Source of the DNA: Lumbricus rubellus
Taxonomy: Eukaryota; Annelida; Clitellata; Crassiclitellata; Lumbricidae
NCBI GenBank assembly: GCA_945859605.1
Contig: OX243825.1
Location: forward strand, 22,673,554-22,737,553
Length of the DNA stretch: 64,000 nucleotides
Reading direction: 5' to 3'
Below the pieces are notes generated by a model that did no database searches, was not told the origin of the DNA, and saw only the letters and a list, made by a program, of their open reading frames with translations. Made by a program: the position numbers and the translations under genes. This document shows positions 37,501 through 44,416 of the stretch, in pieces. Numbering within the stretch: position 1 is the stretch's first letter; each line of letters starts with the position of its first letter.

Positions 37501-40500
37501 CAACACGGTGGCTTACGTGTATAGGCTACAGCCTACATGTACGTGCTGCGTAGGAAGTTAAAAATTACGACCATGGTAAAAAAATTAGCACTAAGTTGAC
37601 ATGAAAGAAAGTTCAACGAAATTTTTTTTTTAAAACATCGCGTATCTTTGATGCTCGACAGATACACAGATCAATTGAGAGTTTTTACTGAACAGTGAAC
37701 ATACATTCACCAATTTAAAGACCACACTTTTACACCGTGGTTCAATAAAAGTAAGGATCAATGAAGACTAAATGGGAACGACCAAGCGTCGAAACCCCAA
37801 CGAACCCCATAACAAACTTGCTGAAAACCTAATTAAGTTTCGGCAGATGAAGTTAAATGATTCATATCTTTCTGTCCGTTCAAATTTCTGACATGATACG
37901 TTGGAATCGTATAGTTCGTTCATTTCTTTAAATACTGGGAAAATGTTATTATGATTAATCCTCAGGCATTAGAAATAGGCCTATATGAAAAACAGTTTGG
38001 CCTACTTTTTTTATTGAACCACGGTGTAGTTGGGGGTGCACGGTATAGTCTAGTGGTTAGCGTGGTGAACTGGGGTTAAAATATTTACTAAGGCAGACAT
38101 TGTGTAGAGGCACTTGCGCCCCTAGCCAACTCAGCCATGATGAGTACACCGACCGTACACTGTCGGTGAAAAGACGAGACGGCGAGGGAGAGGACCGGCC
38201 ACCCACTTCATATGCCGAGTGTAAGAAAATGAATTCGCTAACACTTCATAATTATGTATACCCATGTTTGACACTGGCTTATAGCCTAAGGAACTGCTCT
38301 ACTCTTCTCTTCCTATATTGCTGTAGATCAAATGTGATTCAACTGTCTAATTTCCAGACATGGTGTCTCTACGTGTTTGCCAGGTTGCTAAGACGTTCAT
38401 TTGTATGTGTACATATAACGTAAGTATATTTACATATATATGTATATATGTGATGTATATATATATATGTAAATATACATATATTGTATATATATAAAAC
38501 TATAAGCGTCACTACATTGCTATGTATGTATGTATGTATGTAGGCTATGCGTTATATATATATATTAGTGTGGTCCTTATTTTTAAAAGTCTGATTTTAT
38601 AACGGGGCACCCTCAAAGTTGGTTTCTATTGATGAGAAAAAATTTGAGAAAATTTTTGGAGATGATCCAAGGACATCTAGGGGTCGCTACCAGAGGTTAA
38701 AGTTCAAGCTTAGAATTAATTTAGGCTTTGTGGTACAATATGCTTAATTTTCATTAATATGCTTTCCAACCATGTAAATGGCCATGATAGAATTTGATAG
38801 ACAACTGCTTGCATATTTTATTAACATCCCCCAACATCATAATTGTCACTTACTTACTTATTTTATTTTAAAAATATTCTATAATGCCTTAAGTTCCATT
38901 AACAGCCATTGCATCTTTTGGCGGCAATTTCGCTTCATTTTGATTTGTCATGTATATCAGTATTCATTCCGAAAACTTATTTTATAACGGGTATATTGCA
39001 TAATCTCTCTATTTTTAAAGGTAACACAAAGTTGGCAATAGGTCTAAGTTTTGACAATGCAATGGGGAAAGTGAGTAATAGGAAATCAACACTTGTAGGC
39101 CTACTGTCTTTCACACTGCAATGCTTTGGCAATAATCCCACAGAGTTCAATCTCAATTGCTTTTCAATTCGTAAGCAGCGTAGAAAGAGTCGGCAGAAAA
39201 TTGCTGAAAACTTGAAAGCTGAATCTCAACCAGGAGTTCCTCTAACAGTTCACTGGGATGGGAAGTTGTTGGAAGATATCTGCAGTAAAGAAATAGTAGA
39301 CTGTCTTCCTGTCCTCATTTCTGGAGTGGGTGTCGACCCAGGGTGAAAATTGCCGGGAGGTTTGGGGGGTTTCAACCCTCCAGTCTTTATTAGAGCCCCA
39401 TAGTAAAGTCTGTTTTTCACACCCCAATTCCAAGTAGATAATGGTCCAACTCCTCCCCAAAGTTATTTTTTCACAATTCTTACACTGTGCATTCGACCAG
39501 CTTTGATTATCGTGAAACAGGATTGGCCACGTCATGAGGAGTGACACCAAAGTAAGAGACATCATCGAAGGAAGAATGGAGGGGAAAAGTCAAGAAGAAG
39601 ACCAAGAACAATGCTGCTGGACTGGATGATGACAGAGGACGGTTACAGAGGACTAAAGAGAGACGCACAGAACATTATATGCATGGCGTCATTGGACATA
39701 TGAACCTGCCTGACGGCAGAGAACTAAAGAAGAAGAAGATTATGGGGCTTCCATTTGTACCAAATGCCAAAAGGTTACTACTCTGGACAAAACTTGGCTT
39801 GAACATCCACTAGAAAAAAGCTCAATGCAACTGAAAGATTTTGTCACGGAAAACACGAGATTTTTCAGCACGACAGCCGGTTTTCTCCAACAACACGTTG
39901 ATACATGGTCAAACGATGAGAACTTCAAGTTAGGTTAGGCCACTGCGAGCTCAGTGAAAGTTGTGAATGACATAACAGAGTGTGGACACTCATGAACAAG
40001 TACAGCCTAACAAGCTTCAAACAAATAATGAGAATCAGAAGCAGAGTCTGCTGGTTGTGAAGAAATAAACCTATCGTCGGAAAAAGACTCTGATGCAATA
40101 ATGGAAATATTAACTGGAAAAACATTTTTATGCCCGTTTGTATGTGTTTTGACCCAAATACCAAACCAGTCCACAGCCCACTAGTCCACCTCCAACACGG
40201 TCCACTGCCCACCAGAATTTATTTTAATTTGTGCATTCAACCACACACTGGTAATAGTATAGCCTACAATATACGATATTCCGTGCTTCGCCTGTGTCTT
40301 TACATTGATATATGTTATGTCCGGTAGCAACCCCTAAAACTCAAAAAAGTCCTTCAAAATTTTCAGTGTTAATATTTTTTAACCTAAAGGAATAAGTTAG
40401 GAGGGTGCCTCGTTTAAAATTCCCACAAAAATATTTTTACATGGAGCTAAGGACCACACTAATATATATATTGCATATATATAAATAATTGTAGACGTAA

Positions 40501-43500
40501 GTCGTTGTTGAGGGGTGGGGGTAGTGGGTTTATTGCACTGGCAAATATTTCCTTATGTAGCGCCTGCTTCCTGCTTCGTCGCTCTTCCATCTGTGACTTT
40601 GACTCTCAATCGGTTAATTAACTCGGACGGCAAAGTCCATCGACTGACCACGACGTGGGTCACGTGTAAGGCGATCCCTTTGTCCACTGCTCGATGTCCA
40701 GCCAATGCATGGTCAATTCCACGTTACAGCCATGGATGCATAGGCATATATACATATACAATTATATATACATATATATATACTTATATATATTATATTA
40801 TATACATATATACATATATATAATAAATTATATATACATTATATACATTATATACATATATACATATATAATTATATGTACATGGCCTATATATCACATA
40901 TACATATATATTATATATACATGTAATGTATGTAGGGTCCGTATGTACTCAAAGGTCGGGTGGGTGATTCAACGGTGTAGGACGCAGTCTCTTCTTTCCC
41001 CATGTTCTCTACTATGGCCCTCTTCAAACTGATGCTGCCCCTTGGCCCCAAAGAAGATCTTATTATGGCGAGATCAATGCTATCCATTGGCCCGTATGCA
41101 TTGTCCGTCCTGTGCGCTATTAGTCAATGTAGGACCATCAGCCCCATGTGTAATCTGTAATCTCAAATTTGTACAGAACTTTGTAAAGAGAAATACCATA
41201 GATGAAATTCACGGCCACGTTACATTAACCAAAATTGAGCTGAGCGATTTCAAACAGGGCAGTTTTTAAGGAATTTTTAGAATTGCACAACTTCTTTTCC
41301 TTCCCATCCTCCATGGTAAATTACTTCCAATCGGAGGACAATGACAATTTTTTTCTAGTTTTAACTGTAGGCCTATACTTTCATAGCCTACAGAAGTGCT
41401 TCTGCAACTGCACAAATCCATTTAGAACTGCACATTTTGTGCACAACTGCACGTTAAAACAACCCTGATTTCAAACACTTAAGAAATTCGGAGCAAAGAT
41501 CTGCTGGTCTAGACAAGGGTATAGCGTTAGGCTACCCTCGTTCATGTCGGCTGAACGGTTTGTGTAACAGGTTCACAGTAAGACCACATGCATCGTGCAG
41601 TGAGTTCATATTGTTTACAGGGAGCAGCAGGGTAATCTGTTTCGTAAAGGCGATGAACATGAGATTGTTCTCAGGGTTCTGTTGTATGAAGCGATTGTGT
41701 CTGCTGGTTTGGCTAGAAGCACATTGAGTGCAATTAACAATGAGACCGTGCAATATAGGGTTAAGAACCCTGCGTTCAAGGGAAAATGGTTATGAACTAT
41801 GCAATTATTCAGATAAACTGTGATCGTTTCTTTTATACGTGAACGGCAGGGCAGCTGAATAGAACACGGATGTGTAGATATCAATATCATGGGAAAAGTT
41901 TATCAGAGACTAGGGGGCTAAGCTTCCCACCCAAGGACTAAAAAAGGCCATCAGCTTTTTTGGCGGAAATGATATATTTTAACAAAATTTCGACCAAGGA
42001 CTAAAAAAAGAAAAAGTCATAAGAAATTTGGTCGATGAATGGGAAAGAGAAGCGTATTGTCGGCCCCGCTTATACCTTCTGGACCAAGTCCTCCACAAAA
42101 AGCTATTGTTAGCTCCTTCCCCCGAATTGAAACTAAACTCCACCCATGATCAATATCCACACCATGCATCGTCCATTCAAAACCATCGGCCTTCAGCCCT
42201 TCCACGTTTCTACTCTTTTTCTGTCGTCGTGACATAAGATTTTAGGCCTACTACTCTCCCATTCATCTGTTCGTGGTCTTCCACGCGTTCAGATTGAACG
42301 GCAGGAGCAAGTGGTTGAATGGCTGCAGTCTCATCGGCAGATCCGCAAAAACTGATCGCGTTCTACAGTGCATGCATAGGCTACGTATACGGGAGGCATA
42401 GGGCTACATTGGCTTAATTTGCTCAACGCTTCTCTTTGAGAATATTGAGAATATTCTCCTCCGTCAGGCGATGTCCTTTGGCTGTGGCACATGTAGATCC
42501 ATCTTGAAGGGATTTGTTGCTCTGTCTTTTGTCTCACGATGTGGCGCAGTGGTATAGTGGGTATGTCCGTTACCTTGCAGACGGAGGGTTCCGGGTTCGA
42601 ATCCACCGTCAAGCCGCCTCGTAGCGACCTTGCGCAAGTCCTTCACTCGCAATTGCTCAGCGCTTCGGAGTGAAACTCCTATTCAGTGTCCGCGCTGGAG
42701 TCGGGAGCGCTTCTGAGTAGCGGTTTTGAAGGGCGCTATAACATGTGCACATTCAAACAAACGGTGATCGCAGTCTCTGCGGCTCACGGAGACCTTTATG
42801 CTGCTTCTTTTGCTCGCACAGCTACTTTACAACGCAATGCAGTTCCGCTATCGACCCAAATCACCCAATGACATGGAACGTACTTCCCCTGGAAATGCGT
42901 CTTCTCCCCTGCATGGTCCCCGCCTCTCCCCACTATGTCAGTTGCTCAAGATTGTTCGCTTCCACCTGGCCTGGGTGGGGTGTACCTCTATCTTAGGAGG
43001 CGCCATATAGGCTAAGCTTCGATTGATTGAGTAATAGATTTTCGTTTACGTTGACAGGTTAAACTTATAAACAGCGTCGGTCCACCCTTCGATCGGCGAA
43101 CCAAATTGAGCTTCTGGTTCCCCGCTCGCGGACTGCTATGCGACAGCGTCGTTCATTCTCTGTTGCTGGTCCTACCACCTGGAATGGTCTTCCTGTTACA
43201 TTGCGCTTAATTCCCAGAGGTCATTCCGCTCTGTTCCTTAAGAACCTAAAAACAGTTTTATTTAGCCGTGGTTGGGCCGGGAGCGCTTCTGAGTAGCCTA
43301 CCTTGAAGAGGCGCTATATAAATTTCCGAAATAATAAATAAACAAATAAATATTTGCCGGCAATCGATTCTTCCCATCACTCTACACTACATGTCAGCAA
43401 ACAAAAACCGTCAATTTAAAAAGAATATTGGGCTATTTCTCTTGATTTTATTTTTCTCTGTTGTCCTATAGGCCTACCGACTCAAAATATACAGGGTGGT

Positions 43501-44416
43501 CCAAAATAAACCGCACAATGATAAATTGATAGTACTTTATTCAGACCAATTCAAATATAACCGTGAAAATTCACAAAAACACAGCAATTATTTTTTACTG
43601 TAACATTACATGGATGGATTTCGTTACATAAAATGTTAAATGTGTCCTCCTTGCTGCTCGACCACGCATTGAAGCCGACGACGCCATTGATCAATTGCGC
43701 GGTCAATGAAACGCTGTGACAGCTTGCATGGTCCACTCTGTGACGATTGTTTCTTTCAGCTGATCCACTGTGGTGAAACTTCTACGACGTTATACCATCT
43801 GTTGAAGGGCGCCCCAAACAGCGTAGTCGACTGGATTCAAGTCCGGGCTGTTTGGGGGCCACATGTCAGGATCAATGAAAGAAATGTTCTCACGTCGCAG
43901 ACACTCCATAGTGTTCTTGGCGGTGTGTGATGGAGTGATAAACAACAACTTCTTTACCATAAACTATGATAAACAATGATGAAGTCAATAATGACGACAG
44001 AGAAAATATATAAATAAGTAAGAAAAATGGCATTAAACATTGAATTGTTATACATTATATCAAGAAAACTGTCACTGTGCGGTTTATTTTGGACCACCCT
44101 GTATGTCTTAATTTTAACTTTAGACTCGAAAGATGCCACGTCTTCTCCAAACAGAGGACAGATCGATCTCATGTTGAACGATGGTGACAAGAATCATGTG
44201 GTGGACACACCGCTGGTCAAGTCGTCAAAAAATTCCGTCTCTCTGACGTGGCAGCGCATACGACGATCGGCTGATGACGTCATTTCCGGTGATCCGTCGG
44301 CGACCACTACCCCTCCGGAGGAGAAATCTAACCGAAAGAGAGTATCCGATATCTTCCGAAATGCCTACTACAACCGCAGTGGATGGGGCGGTGGGTACGG
44401 ACGGCGACGTCGGTGA
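13328..44416 (+). CDS. NP-A: candidate secreted neuropeptide precursor (2 exons, 146 aa)
   Basis: Exon 13328-13475 (49 codons + 1 base) and exon 44124-44416 (2 bases + 96 codons + stop) join in phase through a CAA-G|AC junction. The product would have a hydrophobic signal segment (residues 14-31, MIMIVWYYIVITSFLLSL), an acidic Ser-rich spacer, a dibasic RIRR at 94-97 and NRKR at 119-122. The peptide VSDIFRNAYYNRSGWGGGY (123-141), Gly142 and RRRR then end the protein. This is the standard layout for convertase cleavage and C-terminal amidation. There are no cysteines after the signal region. I do not recognise the peptide family. The intron would be about 30.6 kb and crosses a scaffold gap, so the exon pairing is an inference and extra exons may exist between. 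Confidence 0.6.
13598..14160 (-). mobile_element. LINE 3' end, minus strand
   Basis: Encodes the best-preserved reverse transcriptase C-terminus in the window. CVIYIAYYGLPAGRIDCLER is followed by VLRSAARLVGH, ILHWLPSKQRIAYRV, APPYLREL, RQRRSFSVAGPITWNGLP and a GSASE stop. The tail is (AAAT)n at 13598-13617. It is truncated at the 5' end by several kb, as usual for LINEs. Confidence 0.85.
14161..15234. other. NP-A intron, no gene seen
   Basis: Contains low-information AT-rich sequence with a CATAGACATAGACATAGACG motif near 14530. No exon with both splice sites and plausible coding was found. Confidence 0.4.
15235..15497. mobile_element. hAT-like MITE
   Basis: Starts CAGTGGCGTAGAC and ends GGCTACACCACTG (inverted repeats). 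Flanks are CATCCATT and CATCCGCC, an imperfect 8-bp target duplication. The terminal motif matches the element at 57920-58251. Confidence 0.65.
16528..17241. mobile_element. hAT-type element with verified empty site
   Basis: Has perfect 14-bp inverted repeats CATGGGCGCCCGCA and TGCGGGCGCCCATG. The 8-bp target duplication GTTGACAT lies at 16520-16527 and 17242-17249. The paralogous copy B near 37600 reads AAGTTGACATGAAAG without the insertion, so the boundaries are certain. The interior includes GGGGGGCACTTGCCCCCC and no intact ORF. Confidence 0.92.
17382..18203. mobile_element. Tc1/mariner-like non-autonomous element
   Basis: Inverted repeats are CTACACCGTGGTTCAATAAA at the left and TTTATTGAACCACGGTGTAG at the right, with TA at the ends. 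Copy B has a shorter version (37731-38028) deleted for about 0.5 kb internally. Confidence 0.8.
18211..18420 (+). mobile_element. tRNA-like SINE segment
   Basis: The head GGTATAGTCTAGTGGTTAGC resembles a tRNA D-arm/A-box. The B box is degraded. The same segment is present at 38041-38240. Confidence 0.5.
18801..19000. other. scaffold gap (200 N)
   Basis: Exactly 200 Ns, an arbitrary-size assembly gap. It follows TAGTGGGCTTATTGC. The same sequence in copy B at about 40524-40538 continues into ACTGGCAAATATTTCC, so the missing sequence probably begins like 40539 onward. Confidence 0.98.
19084..20580 (+). repeat. diverged tandem duplication, about 0.87-kb spacing
   Basis: GCGGCGCGTAGGAATTTC occurs at about 19086 and 19959. 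It is followed in both copies by AACAATGAT, the AAGAATTAGACAG(A/G)CA region, a GTGACCTGG(G/C)CCCGATAG block and GAAGGAATGTCAAC. No coding potential was recognised. Confidence 0.7.
20596..20776. mobile_element. short MITE with CTACCCTGATTTATTT termini
   Basis: A 16-bp inverted repeat CTACCCTGATTTATTT / AAATAAATCAGGGTAG encloses about 150 bp that includes GTTAGGGTTAG. No ORF. Confidence 0.7.
21700..21966 (+). mobile_element. LINE 3' end fragment
   Basis: Contains LAARQRQAFSVAGPS-like coding remnants, then GTGGCTGGACTGATAGCG, CTGAGTAG, GGGCGCTATATAAG and a GAATGAAT tail. Confidence 0.7.
22474..22514 (+). repeat. (GAT)n microsatellite
   Basis: About 12 GAT units run up to within 20 bp of the acceptor of the candidate exon at 22534. 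An apparent poly-Asp reading frame through it is not used if that acceptor is real. Confidence 0.85.
22534..22627 (+). CDS. candidate internal exon, unidentified protein
   Basis: Lies between TTTTGTTTAAG and the consensus donor GTAAGT. It encodes 31 codons (TNGPWVAEIQRRLLEKKIKV then IYNERAPGLSP) plus one base, with no stop. The codon third positions and amphipathic, charged composition look like real protein. I do not recognise the family. Upstream exons were not found. An ATGGCGGC start at 21467 is possible but its donor phase does not fit directly. Confidence 0.5.
23068..23129 (+). CDS. candidate terminal exon for the 22534 exon
   Basis: The acceptor is TTATTTGTAG. Phase 1 fits the 22627 donor (A|CT = Thr). 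Encodes AQNLTLMMKHTGQAYDDSG and stop TAG. The combined tail would read ...RAPGLSPTAQNLTLMMKH. Function unknown. Confidence 0.45.
23883..23953 (+). CDS. candidate alternative terminal exon
   Basis: The acceptor is CCATTTTTTAG. Phase 1 is also compatible with the 22627 donor (A|CC = Thr). Encodes SNWFASVAGMIAQIPR then SSLNVS and stop. It could be an alternative last exon or chance. Confidence 0.25.
23954..25079. other. NP-A intron, no gene seen
   Basis: AT-rich sequence. 24430-24800 has open frames without splice or similarity support. A LINE-tail-like TTTATAGAGCACCACTCG lies near 24880 on the minus strand. Confidence 0.4.
26390..26640. mobile_element. MITE related to the 12733 element
   Basis: Starts CGGGGCGCATCCAGGGGGGG and ends CTGGATCCGCCACTGCC. 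The inverted ends and interior (GGCAATCCGGCCATGGCC) match the 12733-12993 family. It is inserted in the minisatellite. Confidence 0.65.
26790..27045 (-). mobile_element. tRNA-derived SINE, minus strand
   Basis: On the minus strand GGCCTCGTTAGCTACACCGC (A-box region) is followed by GCGGTTCAAACCCATGG (B box). The body TTGGGCAAGTTGCTTACCCA is shared with sequence at 29570-29660. Confidence 0.65.
27480..28110. repeat. foldback repeat, about 0.63 kb
   Basis: The left arm contains GGTGGCGTACCGGTGAAGG (about 27512) and the right arm CTTCCACCGGTACGCAACCC (about 28055), in inverted orientation. Each arm also carries a second diverged copy. The centre has TATATAAATAAAGAGAAGAT and a TTCTGTGTGTCTGTTTGTCC motif. 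Confidence 0.6.
28498..28560 (+). CDS. possible terminal exon, unidentified
   Basis: Lies after CTTAAACTGATTCAG. Encodes LDLEFETLMSDTSVLRELLQ and TGA in phase 0. Composition is protein-like, but no partner exon was found with matching phase. Confidence 0.25.
   Translation, partial: LDLEFETLMSDTSVLRELLQ
28838..28950 (-). mobile_element. tRNA-like SINE, minus strand
   Basis: On the minus strand GACAATTGGTTAGAGCGCTT (A-box region) is followed by GGGTTCAAACC (B box). Confidence 0.5.
29684..30854 (-). mobile_element. Tc1/mariner-type element with long compound inverted repeats
   Basis: Ends are CAGGGTGCGCCAAAAAA and TTTTTTGGCGCACCCTG, flanked by TA on both sides (29682-29683 and 30855-30856). 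The arms are about 450 bp, each made of two tandem subrepeats of about 195 bp, and extend to TTATTAAGTCTCATCTCAAA. Between them the minus strand encodes GGGHIEHKLGSTTKFIWQQL, a mariner/IS630-type transposase C-terminal remnant. No intact catalytic region remains. Confidence 0.85.
31145..32229 (-). repeat. left arm of a large inverted duplication
   Basis: Nearly identical in inverse to 32814-33768. Outer ends are AGTAAACTGCACTTTTTGAA and its complement near 33748-33767. Inner ends are CAGACATGCTGGTGGTGG and its complement. The arm contains two diverged tandem copies of a block of about 320 bp (TCTAAGGTCAAAATCAACAT at both). Confidence 0.9.
32008..32813 (-). pseudogene. broken protocadherin-like fragment, minus strand
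   Basis: The spacer and inner left arm together resemble the last cadherin repeats and membrane region of a protocadherin. DISRLNNEPGAIELLRRLDF is followed, after a one-base frame change near 32680, by QVLAIDSSHDVRLTYEASV, the calcium-binding VTDVNDN motif and ESGVAEVSEDALNGTFV. A stop comes after TYYDLYKVATAA near 32386. A later frame (32217-32008) gives NLTLFVGVKVHDHGP and a short Val/Ile run, then stops. Frameshift, stops and missing upstream repeats argue for a pseudogene, though assembly error could explain one break. Confidence 0.7.
32814..33768 (+). repeat. right arm of the inverted duplication
   Basis: Inverse partner of 31145-32229, lacking about 105 bp that the left arm has near 31240-31345. 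Confidence 0.9.
32826..33110 (+). pseudogene. protocadherin membrane-region fragment, plus strand
   Basis: The mirror copy in the right arm encodes MSESTNLTLFVGVKVHDHGP, FCYPVINESLIRN and a transmembrane-like Val/Ile-rich segment (about 33000-33065) followed by SLSGRKYEKLR and a stop. It is better preserved than the left copy, but no ectodomain lies upstream on this strand. Confidence 0.6.
33769..34972. other. NP-A intron, no gene seen
   Basis: AT-rich, repeat-poor sequence. No exon was supported up to the candidate terminal exon at 34973. Confidence 0.4.
34973..35115 (+). CDS. possible terminal exon, unidentified
   Basis: The pyrimidine-rich acceptor is TTTCTTTTGATTAAAACAG. In phase 1 it encodes RIKSEEKIESSSNNAAIPTV, CNKCFIDLLPYSLF and a stop. 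The first 25 codons have biased, GC-rich third positions. The phase again suits the 22627 donor (A|GT = Ser). Two other frames are also partly open, so the frame is uncertain. The long AT-rich 35.2-36.4 kb stretch with AATAAA near 36382 could be its 3' UTR. Confidence 0.3.
35116..36479 (+). other. AT-rich possible 3' UTR, no gene
   Basis: Free of obvious repeats until TTTTTTGGTTTAT duplications near 36405-36450. An AATAAA lies near 36382. It would suit a long 3' UTR for the candidate exon at 34973. Confidence 0.3.
36480..37120 (+). repeat. 57-bp satellite, about 10 units, with a dimer structure
   Basis: CTACG landmarks recur every 57 bp from 36543 to 37114. Two variants differ at linked sites: GTTAAAT with GGGAACG, and GTGAAAT with GGGAGCG. 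They mostly alternate, giving a 114-bp higher-order unit. Confidence 0.93.
37731..38028. mobile_element. short mariner-like MITE (copy B)
   Basis: Termini TACACCGTGGTTCAATAAAA and TTATTGAACCACGGTGTA match the 17382-18203 element, with about 0.5 kb deleted internally. Confidence 0.8.
38041..38240 (+). mobile_element. tRNA-like SINE segment (copy B)
   Basis: Counterpart of 18211-18420: GGTATAGTCTAGTGGTTAGC, then GCCAACTCAGCCATGATGAG and GGCCACCCACTTCATATGCC. Confidence 0.5.
38566..40461 (+). mobile_element. hAT-like transposon with transposase remnant
   Basis: Ends are TAGTGTGGTCCTTA and TAAGGACCACACTA, flanked by ATATATAT (8 bp, but low complexity). The plus-strand frame at about 39020-39346 encodes TKLAIGLSFDNAMGKVSNRK, an RKQRRKSRQKIAENL region and VPLTVHWDGKLLEDI then VDCLPVLISG. 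This resembles an uncharacterised hAT-like transposase group of invertebrates (LTVHWDGKLL...VDRLPVLVSG) as I recall it. The frame then breaks at inserted sequence. A LINE fragment is nested at 39524-39740. Confidence 0.75.
39524..39740 (+). mobile_element. nested LINE 3' end
   Basis: Encodes RIGHVMRSDTKVRDIIEGRM followed by [15 protein letters not shown] and LKRDAQNIICMASL, then stop and an AAGAAGAAG tail. This is the typical C-terminus of a different non-LTR family from the GSASE-stop LINE. Confidence 0.8.
40738..40935. repeat. TA/CATA-rich microsatellite
   Basis: Degenerate TATATACATATA sequence. Similar tracts lie in copy A (18600-18760) and copy B (38410-38500). Confidence 0.85.
41255..41467. 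mobile_element. hAT-like MITE, GCAGTT family
   Basis: Starts CAGGGCAGTTTTTAAGG and ends AAAACAACCCTG, with a perfect 8-bp target duplication ATTTCAAA at 41247-41254 and 41468-41475. The interior matches 62855-63045 in inverse (CCATGGTAAATTACTTCCAA and AATCGGAGGA). Confidence 0.9.
42536..42775 (+). mobile_element. tRNA-derived SINE with LINE-type tail
   Basis: The head GTGGCGCAGTGGTATAGTGG and B box GGTTCGAATCC are well preserved. The body has CGCAAGTCCTTCACTCGCAA. The tail GGGAGCGCTTCTGAGTAG and GAAGGGCGCTATAACA is shared with the local LINE 3' end. Confidence 0.85.
43060..43350 (+). mobile_element. LINE 3' end, plus strand
   Basis: Encodes NQIELLVPRSRTAMRQRRSF, VAGPTTWNGLPVTLRLIPRG, NLKTVLFSRGW and a GSASE stop, then GCGCTATATAAATTTCCG and an (AAAT)n-like tail. 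Close relative of 13598-14160. Confidence 0.85.
43492..44101 (-). mobile_element. mariner/Tc1 remnant next to NP-A exon 2
   Basis: Ends CAGGGTGGTCCAAAATAAAC and GTTTATTTTGGACCACCCTG, with TA flanks at 43490-43491 and 44102-44103. The minus strand encodes the transposase C-terminus NISFIDPDMWPPNSPDLNPV then DYAVWGALQQMV (SPDLNPVD catalytic-region motif), and further on QWRRRLQCVVEQQGGHI. It is internally deleted. The right end lies 22 bp from the NP-A exon 2 boundary. Confidence 0.9.
44124..44416 (+). CDS. NP-A exon 2: spacer and amidated peptide
   Basis: The acceptor AACTTTAG lies 22 bp after the end of a mariner remnant. The reading frame is GC-rich compared with its surroundings. It encodes SKDATSSPNRGQIDLML, a linker, SVSLTWQRIRR, a Thr/Pro-rich spacer, NRKR, the 19-residue peptide, Gly and four Arg before TGA. 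The Gly plus basic cluster at the very C-terminus is hard to explain other than as a processed, amidated peptide. Confidence 0.8.

Larger units (their letters stand above)
37254..40740 (+). repeat. long repeat block, copy B (with nested hAT-like element)
   Basis: Repeats the order of copy A: CCAGAGGTTTCTAAAATGTG, a mariner MITE (37731-38028), a tRNA-like SINE (38041-38240), TA-rich sequence and TCGTTGTTGAGGGGTGGGGG at 40501. It is interrupted by the 1.9-kb element 38566-40461 and lacks the 16528-17241 insertion. Confidence 0.85.

Noticed and set aside
42536..42610. Functional tRNA gene
   Set aside because: Good A and B boxes but no proper acceptor-stem pairing followed by a terminator; continues as a SINE body with a LINE tail.
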